Source: Hymenochaete sp. R1
Taxonomy: Eukaryota > Basidiomycota > Agaricomycetes > Hymenochaetales > Hymenochaetaceae
Direction: 5' to 3'
DNA: 12,118 nt
NCBI GenBank assembly: GCA_019400425.1
Contig: JAFREE010000324.1
Coordinates: 1-12,118, forward strand
The notes below the pieces were generated by a model. The model searched no databases. It worked only from the letters and a program-made list of their open reading frames with translations, and was not told the origin of the DNA. The position numbers and the translations under genes were made by a program. Each line of letters begins with the position of its first letter. The first letter of the stretch is position 1. Positions 1 to 7,194 of this stretch are shown one piece after another.

Positions 1-807
1 CACATCGAGTTGCTAGAATTGCGTAAAGGAGGAAATCTCAATCAAGAAATGGCATTCCAGATCTTTAATGCTCTTCCCAATCTCAAAATCTGTGTCATGG
101 ATCTATCAAAATCAGATCCGGATTCTTGGATTACACCTAAGAAACGCACCGTCTTGCCCAATCTCGAGCTACTCTTCTTGACTTGGGTATACCCTGCCGA
201 AATCGATGCACTTCTAGGTTGCATAACAACACCGAGTCTTACTAAGCTCGGATTGCGTGGTACACCCATGGTCACGAATACACCATGGAACGCTCTATAC
301 GATTTCCTTGCAGCTTCACATCCACCTCTCGGGTGTTTGTCTTTGGGTGACTTCGCTGCCGCAGATGCGACGTATCTCGACGTGTTTAAGCTTTGCCCAG
401 AATTGGAGTACCTCACTTTGGATCATATTATACTCTCCGACTCATTCTTCCAAACACTGGCACAAACCGACAATGATGAAAGTGGAATGGCGCTGATACC
501 TAACCTCAAAGTTTTCAGTATAGGTGTCTGTGGTGGTTTCGAGAGAGAGTCGTTCGTGTGTTTCCTCAGAAATCGGTCGAGTGGAATGTCGAAGCTCAAC
601 AAAGCATCGATCTTATTTTGTTCAGTGGTGACGGAAGATAATGCTGATGATTTACACAACATCGGTGTGAAAGATCTGGTAGTTGCACCTGTCGAGGTCG
701 ATGTCTCGTTTCCATATGCAAGGGTAGTCGAGAGCCATCGAGACCTGTTAGCATTCCGCTTGAGTAATGGAGAGACGACCGACGACGAAGGCGAAGAACG
801 GCTGTAG
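1..807 (+). CDS. F-box/LRR-like protein, 3' part (left copy)
   Basis: The frame is open from base 1 (His-Ile-Glu-Leu-Leu-Glu...) to TAG at 805-807, giving 268 residues. The 5' part lies outside the window, so any F-box domain is not visible. The visible part has irregular leucine-rich repeats, with recurring LPNLxxxxLxx units such as LPNLKICVMDLS, LPNLELLFL, LTKLGLRG, LGCLSLGDF, LEYLTLD and IPNLKVFSI. This is the usual make-up of the C-terminal half of basidiomycete F-box proteins, which act as substrate receptors of SCF ubiquitin ligases. That role is inferred from the pattern only. No intron is needed in this part. It differs from the right copy at about 11 residues, mostly charge or size changes in the LRRs, and ends in a slightly longer acidic tail (DDEGEERL). 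Most nucleotide differences are synonymous, so both copies appear to have been under constraint. No ATG is chosen because the frame continues off the edge. Confidence 0.7.
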   Translation, partial: HIELLELRKGGNLNQEMAFQIFNALPNLKICVMDLSKSDPDSWITPKKRTVLPNLELLFLTWVYPAEIDALLGCITTPSLTKLGLRGTPMVTNTPWNALYDFLAASHPPLGCLSLGDFAAADATYLDVFKLCPELEYLTLDHIILSDSFFQTLAQTDNDESGMALIPNLKVFSIGVCGGFERESFVCFLRNRSSGMSKLNKASILFCSVVTEDNADDLHNIGVKDLVVAPVEVDVSFPYARVVESHRDLLAFRLSNGETTDDEGEERL

Positions 808-1169
808 CGAGTTTATCTAGCAGCAAGCGAGTACCTTATTTAACTAATAAATGAAAAAGAAAGGTTTGAGAAAGGCACGAGATGGTGCGCGAACTATGAG
901 AGACTCCTGATCTCCTGAGACCGATACTCGGATCGACAGGTGGGTTGCAGAATTCCTTCCCTGGCCCTTTCACTTTTCGTTGCCTGCCAATTTAGTCCAG
1001 ACTGATTAAATTTCTCACAAAGCTTCCGCTGCGAGCAGTCAAATGGCATCCGAAGTCATCCGGAGGGGAGGTCACTCGTTCAAAGCGCGCAGCCGACCTG
1101 AATTCGCTGAATAACCCAATTCTCATTCCCTCACTTTGGCCGTTACAGCCGTTAGACTATGGGGACATT
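1..1169. repeat. Left arm of a ~1.16 kb long inverted repeat
   Basis: Bases 1-1169 match the reverse complement of about 10963-12118. The first 58 bases are identical to the complement of the last 58. By eye the coding part (1-807) is about 95% identical. A short A/T-rich stretch (about 808-862) is poorly aligned with small indels, and 863-1160 is about 98% identical. Similarity stops a few bases past the shared GTTAGACTAT (1151-1160), after a last short match near 1164-1169. The arm holds an F-box/LRR-like 3' gene fragment and its downstream DNA. There are no transposase, short terminal repeats or visible target-site duplication, so a segmental or gene duplication in inverted orientation is more likely than a transposon terminus. 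The true outer limit is unknown because the window ends inside the repeat. Confidence 0.95.
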
Positions 1170-1569
1170 CGTTATTGATGTTGTTATCGGCTCCTATAGT
1201 GGTTGAGTTTGTCATAGAAACCTTTTGATCCTTTCGCACCTTTGGTTATACAGCGTAATTTGCGACAACCAGACGTTGAAACCGGAAAATGGGCTGAAAC
1301 TTGTAAGTGGGAAGTACGCGCTTTCTGCACTGGAGCTCAGTCTCCTACAGCTCCGGAGTACACAGCTCAATTCAGGCTCGAAACCGGTTACATTGAGACT
1401 TTCAAACGGTTCCGCGCCCAACAAGTAAAAGCCAAGTAAAATGCGCTTTGCCAAGATGTAACAGAACAGAAGCATTCGGCGCAATTGACAATGGAATGTG
1501 GGAACGAAGCGCTTAAAGAAGGTGGCGAAAGTATAATCACCCCTACCCGTCCATTATCAGCTTTCACAA
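808..1569. other. Conserved repeat flank, then 5' region of the first kinase gene
   Basis: Bases 808-862 are A/T-rich and differ between the two repeat arms by small indels, as expected for a 3' UTR end. Bases 863-1160 are non-coding (stops in all frames) yet about 98% identical to the right arm. Bases 1170-1569 are single-copy and should hold the promoter and leader of the kinase gene starting at 1570. Short open frames across 1212-1588 on both strands lack an ATG or any recognisable protein character. An ATG at 1491 in good context (ACAATGG) opens a frame that overlaps the kinase start out of frame and runs to 1718. It matters only if transcription starts upstream of 1491. Confidence 0.6.
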
Positions 1570-2689
1570 ATGGCTCGCCCACCTGCACTTACAGACGCGC
1601 AAATTTCCACCTTACGCGATCTCGAGACGCAGGTTACTGGTCATCCCGGGGTAAAGGTTACAGTAGACGGCGCCTTGATTGCCAAACCAAGTGTGCCTTG
1701 CGAGATTGGGATATATGAGCTTGTTATGAATAGCAATGCGCCAGAGCTTCAGGCTTTCAAGAAATGTTTATTCACGTATTATGGAACGGTCAAGCTGATG
1801 ATGAAGGACGAGGCCATCGGGAAAGACGGTAAGTCGGAGACTAAACTTGTAGAGAAAGATGAGTGCTTTGTGATAAGAGAATCCTTGGATCGAGCAAGAA
1901 GCTTACCGCTGATTCGTCTCTCACAGTGTATTGTCCTCGACGCCATCACCAAAGGCTTCAGAAAACCGTGCGTCAATGACACCAAACTCGGAACAATTTT
2001 ATTCGACGAGAATGCATCGCCAGAAAAGAAGAAGAGGATGGAAAGACGCGCTCGTGAAACGACGTCCGGGGAGACTGGCGTACGTCTGAACGGCTTTCGG
2101 GTGAGTCTCCGGCTTTCTCTTCTGTGTTGAAGTCAAATTGCTCAACGGATTCCATGGGGCATGATAGATCTATAACAACGCGACGAGAAAATACTCGGTA
2201 TCGGGTCGTGAGTACGCCGATTCCCTGAGACCTTCCGACCTCCTCAGTGGAATACGCCGGATCTTTCCCTCCAAGAAGTACCCAGCACCCGCGACACCAG
2301 AAAATGGCGGAATCAACCATGGACTCCCGCCCGCCTACCTCGTCACCATCCTCAAATACATCCTCAGAGAAATTTACCCTATACGTGACTTCCTTACCAC
2401 ATTCGAAGTCCGCATTAGGTCTTCGAGTTTCCTGATAGCATACGAAGGTGACGAGGCGACCGTCAAGCAGCTTCTGGACGCAATAAAGAAGGCGCGAACG
2501 AAACATGAAAGCGACGGGAGGTGGCGTAGGAGATTGTATGCGGTCAGGATTATTGACTTGGCACATACGCGACTGGCACCTGGTGAGGGTCCCGATACAG
2601 AAAGTCTGGTAAAAGGAGTAAATAACTTCGTGAACTTGCTCGAGGAAAGGCTGAACGAGGTCGAGAAGGAGATTAGCGAAGCTAAATGA
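1570..2689 (+). CDS. Inositol polyphosphate (multi)kinase, diverged copy A
   Basis: Three exons give 331 residues: 1570-1869, 1927-2100 and 2168-2689 (TGA 2687-2689). Introns are 57 and 67 nt, GT-AG and phase 0, at exactly the positions of the paralogue at 4036-5266. The IPK-family signature PxxxDxKxG is present as PCVNDTKLG at residues 114-122. It is followed by SSSFLIAYEG (about 243-252, the family's S-S-L-L-like element) and RIIDLAHT with the metal-binding Asp near residue 288. The family transfers ATP phosphate to inositol phosphates (yeast Arg82/Ipk2 makes IP4/IP5). The length fits Ipk2/IPMK rather than the much larger Kcs1. Signs of divergence are VLDAI instead of the usual VLE(N/D)-type segment before the signature, IDL for IDF, and loss of the acidic linker seen in copy B. 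Exon 2 is about 60% identical to copy B. The start ATG (context ACAAATGG) matches the homologous N-terminus. Whether the enzyme is active is uncertain. Confidence 0.85.
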
Positions 2690-3694
2690 AACATAGAAAG
2701 GCGTGGATATGAATAGTAGTAGCATTCCTAGGTTTGTGTTCGAGGTAAATTCATGATGCCTCTTATGTTTCCATAATCAACAGAGATCACAGAAGTGTGT
2801 GGTGGTACTCGACCAATAAATGTCATTAATATTGTAGCTGCGCGAAAGCAATTAGTTCGTATCAGTGAGAGATCTGAGATAGTACGCACGGTAGGCAGTT
2901 CACTAGCAACATCAGCCTGAGGCATTTGACAGAGCGCGTAGACTCGGGGGAGAACGTCCTAAGGCTCATCCTGGATTGTCTAAGTCTCCATTATGAGCAT
3001 AAGCGTAACAATATTTTGTTCAGATGAGTCCGACACGCGTCTAAAGATGTGTGATTAGAAGTTGAGTTGAGAAAGATAATGCATTTGTATCGTTTGTCTC
3101 GGAAAAGGGCATTTTGAAGGGTGTGTCAGAGGGACGTTGTATTCGACACTCTAAGTCTACTCTTCTTCATTGAACAGGACCGATTCCAGTGTTTGAATGG
3201 ACGTCCCCGATGGAGCTCTATTGCATATCTTTAAGCCTCAAATGGCAACCAAACAGACAGATAATAAGACGCACGAATGGTCAGTACAGAGGCCTAATCG
3301 ATCGCAAGGTTCCATCGCTCGCTCTGGAGCCCCGAGCAGCCCCCCCCCCCCCCCGCCTAACGTTTTGTCTTGCTTTTGCTGAGTACCCTTTCCAACACCC
3401 AGAACCTATCGTTCGCACATCGCTGAGGAAGACGCTCTGTATCCATGCCACTTGACCCACTTCATGTAGAACGAAAGTAAAGTAGGAAAGACAGAAGCAT
3501 TGTCGGAAAGGATGATGACATGGGCTAGCACGCCTTGTGCGAAAGTCGATGATGAACGGAAGGGAAATTTTGGTGGCTGGACGAGATGAGCAACGCCATC
3601 TTGAACCCACAGAAGTCGAACCCAGTCGATTTGACGAAAGCGAAATGAAGTACAATAAGTATCTCTTAGGTTGCGCTTGAAAAGCATGAATGAG
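2690..3694. other. Intergenic interval between kinase A and the tRNA gene
   Basis: About 1 kb with no supported gene. Open frames on both strands (for example 3189-3455 + and 3281-3655 -) overlap each other, lack family features and have ordinary intergenic composition. The interval should contain the 3' UTR of kinase A at its left end. It includes a run of 15 consecutive C residues at 3340-3354, the only long homopolymer in the window. Confidence 0.6.
3340..3354. repeat. Poly-C homopolymer (15 nt)
   Basis: Fifteen consecutive C residues in intergenic DNA. This is a slippage-prone mononucleotide tract, and its exact length is the least trustworthy part of the sequence. It lies in no supported coding frame. 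Confidence 0.9.
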
Positions 3695-3766
3695 TCGGAT
3701 ATGGTGTAACGGCTAACATTGCCGCCTCTCACGCGGCAGCTCGGGGTTCGATTCCCCGTATCCGAA
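3695..3766 (+). tRNA. tRNA-Glu (anticodon CTC)
   Basis: A complete 72-nt cloverleaf can be folded by eye. The acceptor stem TCGGATA (3695-3701) pairs with TATCCGA (3759-3765), followed by discriminator A (3766). The D stem is GTGT/ACAT around a loop containing AACGGCTA. The anticodon stem GCCGC/GCGGC closes the loop CTCTCAC with anticodon CTC, which reads GAG. The T stem CGGGG/CCCCG closes the loop TTCGATT. The internal A box (TGGTGTAACGG) and B box (GGTTCGATTCC) are intact, there is no intron, and CCA is not encoded, as expected in a eukaryotic nucleus. It lies between the two kinase paralogues, on the same strand. Confidence 0.96.
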
Positions 3767-3785
3767 ATGTTGACGACCGCTTTCA

Positions 3786-3789
3786 TTTT
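3786..3789 (+). terminator. Pol III T-run terminator of tRNA-Glu
   Basis: The first run of four T residues downstream of the tRNA, 19 nt after its 3' end, is the expected RNA polymerase III stop signal. It is a minimal-length run, so some read-through is possible. Confidence 0.6.
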
Positions 3790-3848
3790 ACTTTATCCTT
3801 ACCGTCTTTTTCTCGGATTCTTTTTCTTCATTTTCCGGTATTCGACTG

Positions 3849-3866
3849 ACACAGCTACAGCTGTGT
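3849..3866. promoter_or_regulatory. Perfect dyad with an E-box, upstream of kinase B
   Basis: The arms ACACAGCT and AGCTGTGT are perfect inverted repeats separated by AC. The right half creates CAGCTG (3858-3863), an E-box core recognised by bHLH factors in fungi and animals. It lies about 170 bp before the kinase B ATG. The symmetry is seen directly; a role as a protein-binding site is an inference. Confidence 0.35.
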
Positions 3867-3870
3867 TATC

Positions 3871-3921
3871 ATGAAGAGGAACCTACAGGCCACCGAAAAT
3901 CCAATTTTGGTGGCAATGTGA
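3871..3921 (+). promoter_or_regulatory. Candidate upstream ORF of kinase B (16 codons)
   Basis: An ATG at 3871 opens 16 codons and stops at TGA 3919-3921, 114 nt before the kinase B start. The stem-loop at 3889-3914 lies within it. If the leader starts upstream of 3871, this frame would be met first by scanning ribosomes. There is no evidence of a conserved peptide. Confidence 0.3.
3889..3914 (+). promoter_or_regulatory. 11-bp stem-loop ahead of kinase B
   Basis: GCCACC-G-AAAAT, loop CCA, ATTTT-GGTGGC: a stem of 6 + 5 bp with one bulged G and a three-base loop. If transcribed in the kinase B leader it could form a hairpin. It falls inside the short upstream ORF 3871-3921. The pairing is visible in the sequence; whether it matters in RNA is not known. 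Confidence 0.35.
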
Positions 3922-4024
3922 GTGTTGTTTCTACTAAACTTACCGGCTGTGCAGTACTAGTAACGGCGAGATCAAGTATGATTTCTTTGACATCAACCCA
4001 TTCCTTGGAAATCATTCAAGCCGA

Positions 4025-4048
4025 ATGGAATCGAAATGGCATCTTTAA
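4025..4048 (+). promoter_or_regulatory. Overlapping 7-codon upstream ORF at the kinase B start
   Basis: The ATG at 4025 lies 11 nt before the chosen kinase ATG (4036), out of frame, and stops at TAA 4046-4048, just after that start. Its context is weak (C at -3), whereas the kinase ATG has G at -3 and G at +4, so leaky scanning would favour the kinase start. It could still lower translation. Confidence 0.4.
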
Positions 4049-5266
4049 ACCATCCATCCAACACAAGCTCCCTCTCCTTCCATGCTCTCAGCTCCCAAGT
4101 CGGCGGCCACCCAGGCGTCCTCGCCTCAGAAGACAACGCCCTCGTCATCAAGCCGTGTCTCCCCCGCGAACGCGCTTTCTACGATCTCCTTGCGCAAGGC
4201 TCATCGAAGGAGCTAGCGGTCCTCCATGAGTTTGTGCCGAAGTTTTATGGGACGCTGAAGCTTGAAGGGAAAGTCTCGGATGATGGCACTGGGGATGGTA
4301 ATGCAGGATTAGGGAAGATCGAGCCACTGGCGGCAGCGGAACAGGAGAAAGATGAGTGCGATGTATACGCTACCTACTCTTTTAATGGCCAATATTTATC
4401 TTGTATTTCTACCATGCACAGTCCATCGTTCTCGAAAACATAGCTGCCAATTTCAGCAAGCCGAACATCCTTGACATCAAGCTCGGTACGGTGTTGTACG
4501 ATGAGGACGCGACACCGGAGAAGAAGGCGAGGATGGAGGAGACGGCTCGCAAGACAACTTCTGCTGAGTCTGGGGTACGGTTGACGGGGTTCCAGGTGCG
4601 TCCGTGTTGTCTGTTAGGAGTTCAAGACACTAACATTTCTTCATCGACTCAAAGGTGTATGATAACACGACGAAGCAATACGTCGTCACGAACAAAGCAT
4701 ACGGGAAATCGATCAAGCCATCCGATCTTCCAGATGGACTCCGACGATTCTTCCCCTCAAAGCAGACATCTTCATCTTCGTCAACAGAAGAAGGCAATGT
4801 CAACCCAGGCATCCCTGCAGATTCCCTCGTCCCGATTCTCTCCGCTATCCTCGATGAGATCTACACCATCCGCGACGCTCTGCGTACCTTAGAAGTCCGT
4901 ATGGTCGCAGCGAGCTTCTTGCTCGTCTACGAGGGCGAAGAGGAAGTCGCGAAGCGAGGCCTGGAGTCGCTGAAGGAGGCGAGGAAAGCTGCTGAGGCGA
5001 AGGGAACGAAAGCGGGCGCAGATTCTACTGACGGAGATGACGGCGACGAGGAAGAGGATGAAGATGAAGATGACGAGGAAGAGGAGCCGAATCTAGTCTA
5101 CGCCGTCAAGCTTATCGATTTTGCTCACACGAGACTCGCGCCCGGGGAAGGACTCGACAGAAGTCTTTTAAAGGGTGTAGACACAACGGTTAAACTGCTC
5201 GAGGGCAGGTTGAAAGAGGTTACAGAAGAAACTAGCAAGGCGACAGATTTGGCTCGAGATTCGTGA
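4036..5266 (+). CDS. ARG82: Inositol polyphosphate multikinase (Arg82/Ipk2 type), copy B
   Basis: Three exons give 370 residues: 4036-4362, 4422-4595 and 4655-5266 (TGA 5264-5266). Both introns are 59 nt, GT-AG and phase 0. Family elements in order are HPGV near residue 25, VLENI (112-116), the catalytic signature PxxxDxKxG as PNILDIKLG (123-131), KPSDLPDGLRRFF after the second intron, SFLLVYEG (254-261), and KLIDFAHT with Asp322 of the metal-binding IDF motif. The family phosphorylates inositol phosphates with ATP; yeast Arg82/Ipk2 makes IP4 and IP5 in the nucleus and also stabilises the ArgR-Mcm1 transcription complex. An insertion of about 20 almost purely Asp/Glu residues (about 290-312) lies between the VYEG and IDF elements, where yeast Ipk2 also carries an acidic stretch. 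The size argues against Kcs1-type IP6 kinase. All motif residues are intact, so this is the likely working copy. It converges with the Zn-cluster gene. The symbol rests on family and size only. Confidence 0.88.
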
Positions 5267-5834
5267 TTCTTTTTTGACTACTGGTTTAAAGGAGGAAAGA
5301 GAGATGCAGAGCTGATGTCCCGAAAACAATGTATTTTAGATAACTGTTTGGAATATGCATTGCAAAAGATCAAAATTTGATTCGGAACTCGTACTCGAAT
5401 AACGATAAAGTATCATAAACCAACCAGTATTCTTCTAATCATTTCAAGCAGTCGCCATTCTATCTAAATTCAAAGTCCGAGATACCAATCAACCACCCAA
5501 TCGTCCAACTTGCGGAATCAAGGCAGTACGTGATCTAAATAAAGGAACGTCCAAGACACCGGAGAAGGGGGAGGGGGGAAGACGAGCAAGGAGAAAGAGT
5601 GGGCCGCGGTAGTGCCAATAAGTCCAAAAAAGAGTTCGTCTGGAAGATACAACAAGGAACGGTCGTAGTAATACATTTAAATCTTGAAAGTGAATGTTGG
5701 CGGTCCCATGAACTATTGAAAGATAAACTTCAAGTTGTCCAGAAAGAAACGAGTTAAGTCAATAAGGTCCGAGAAATTAAGAAGCAAAGCAGTGAATGTC
5801 CGAATCACGAATGAAAGTGAAAGAGCGAGAAAGA
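5267..5834. other. Convergent intergenic region (two 3' ends)
   Basis: This is 568 bp between the stop codon of kinase B (+) and the stop codon of the Zn-cluster gene (-), so both 3' UTRs should end here. It contains A/T-rich stretches suited to polyadenylation and a G-rich patch at about 5561-5580. No coding frame or RNA gene is apparent. Confidence 0.6.
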
Positions 5835-7194
5835 TCAGATGTGATCAAATGCATTTTGGGCTCGGAACGGAGGCTGATCAACGACATTGAAGGCCCTTTC
5901 CCTGTCTGAGAGTGCAGCGTTCAACAATCCGTCGACGCTTGAAGTAGAATTGTATCTAAAATTAGACCTCAAGAAAGCCGAGAACATTTGTTCGAGGAGT
6001 GTAACGTCGTATGGTGTATTGCAAACCCGGCACGTCGGTGTTGATTGAAGTGGGTTGGGCAAATAGCTACTTTGATATGGTGTGTCCCGATTTTGCTGAT
6101 ATCCTCGATTATCAGAACCCTCATCCTCCTGTTCGGGAGTCATGAGCAATTTATCTGACGGCTGAGGCTGGAAATCCGAGCTGAATGCGAACGGGGACTG
6201 ATTGGCACACGACTGAGTGAAAATATCCTCGGGTTGAGTTGGGAACGCGGGCGAAAGATGGCTCAATACGGGGGAGTTCTGGCCGATGGAAGAACCGAAT
6301 GACCTCAAACTAGATTGGCTTGGAGAGCATGAAGGTGAACGCCAGGTTTCAGCCTTGATATCCCAACGAAATCAAAGGTAAAAAGAAACACTTTCAGTTC
6401 ATCTACTGATTGAAAGCCGAAAACGGACAGAGGAGACTCACGTCTAAAGGCGAAAGACTCCCTGGCGAAGCTTTCTCTCCGATCCCGCTCGCATTGCCAT
6501 CTTCGAAACTCGGAACACGACGTGTAGTCCACTTAGAGCGTGGTGCACATGCGAGAAGCCCGTGGTCTCTGCATCGTTCGCAGAGCGGAGGCGAAGTTGA
6601 GATGATCTTGCACTGCACGACGGAAACGACAAACTTCGTCAGAGAATCTTTTACGAATCAGTAATTGGAACGCACCTTTCGCTTGCTTGACGTACAGCTT
6701 CCACAGGGCCTCCTGTTTCTCTCAATTTTCTTGCGAGTTGGGCCCGAAGATGGTGCAGTGGTGTTGATGTTCTCACCATCTATATCTAGTACAGGAGTGG
6801 TGATAATTTTGGGGCTAACCGTGCCCTGCGGTATAATTTCGTGGTCCCATCCAGAAGTCGAGGACGATGATGAGTCGGGATGTTCAAGGCCGATTGACTG
6901 CGGCTCGGATTGGGAAGCATGCATGTAGGCGTTTTCCCAAGACGCAGTGTAACTTGAGACATCAATGTGATTAGGATGGAGCTGCGGAGAAGAGGCCGTG
7001 CAAGAGAGTCCATTATCTGATAAGGTATAGTCGAAAAGAGTAAATCTAGGAGTCTGATGGTTCGTGAAGGGAGCTGCGTTGGCCGCTTCAGAATGAGGTC
7101 GATCGTTCATGGCGAGTTGAGGGTAATGGGTGGAAGCAAAGGTCGACCTGGAAGGATATGTGAAAGGAATTGAGCTAGAATGCATCGAGCCCAT
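5835..7194 (-). CDS. Zn(II)2Cys6 binuclear-cluster transcription factor
   Basis: Three exons on the minus strand give about 402 residues: 7194-6676, 6612-6442 and 6353-5835. Introns are 63 and 88 nt (GTGCGT...GCAG and GTGAGT...CAAG), both phase 0. Joining exons 1 and 2 completes the six-cysteine motif C-x2-C-x6-C-x9-C-x2-C-x7-C at residues 164-195, preceded by basic RKKIERNRR and with a proline pair in the third loop. This is the fungal GAL4-type DNA-binding domain, which usually reads CGG half-sites in the nucleus. Unlike most members the zinc cluster is central, not N-terminal. Ser/Pro/Gln-rich, apparently disordered segments lie on both sides, and no fungal-specific middle homology domain is seen. 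A C-terminal stretch has a further Cys pair (CRVC) and a helical-looking segment, LLEQMFSAFLRSNF. The ATG at 7194 is the first in frame; extra upstream exons cannot be excluded. The second acceptor (CAAG|GCT) is the best of several choices. The target genes are unknown. Confidence 0.78.

Larger units (their letters stand above)
3767..4035. other. Promoter/leader interval of kinase B
   Basis: The interval between the tRNA and the kinase B start holds the tRNA terminator, two inverted-repeat elements (3849-3866 and 3889-3914) and upstream ATGs at 3871 and 4025. A GTGAGT...TACTAAAC...GCAG string at 3918-3954 resembles a small leader intron. At 37 nt it is shorter than the other introns here, so it is not called. 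No TATA box or defined transcription start can be assigned. Confidence 0.5.

Noticed and set aside
1332..1354. GGAGCT...AGCTCC inverted repeat upstream of kinase A
   Set aside because: Arms of only 6 bp with an 11-base loop are expected by chance at this scale.
1212..1588. Cluster of short frames in the kinase A upstream region, including one ending ...FKRFRAQQVKAK
   Set aside because: None has an ATG in a sensible place except the frame at 1491, and none resembles a known small protein. Opposite-strand frames overlap them.
1870..1926. Reading kinase A exons 1 and 2 as one uninterrupted exon
   Set aside because: The 19 extra residues have no counterpart in kinase B, the segment has good GT-AG ends, and its position and phase match the kinase B intron.
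3281..3786. Two overlapping 124-126 codon minus-strand frames
   Set aside because: One runs straight across the tRNA-Glu gene, and they overlap each other in different frames. Both are chance frames.
3918..3954. Possible leader intron of kinase B with a TACTAAAC branch-like site
   Set aside because: At 37 nt it is shorter than any other intron in the window, and no coding continuity tests it. It is left as a note.
5561..5580. G-rich patch as a G-quadruplex
   Set aside because: There are only two long G runs, so the four tracts needed for a convincing quadruplex are missing.
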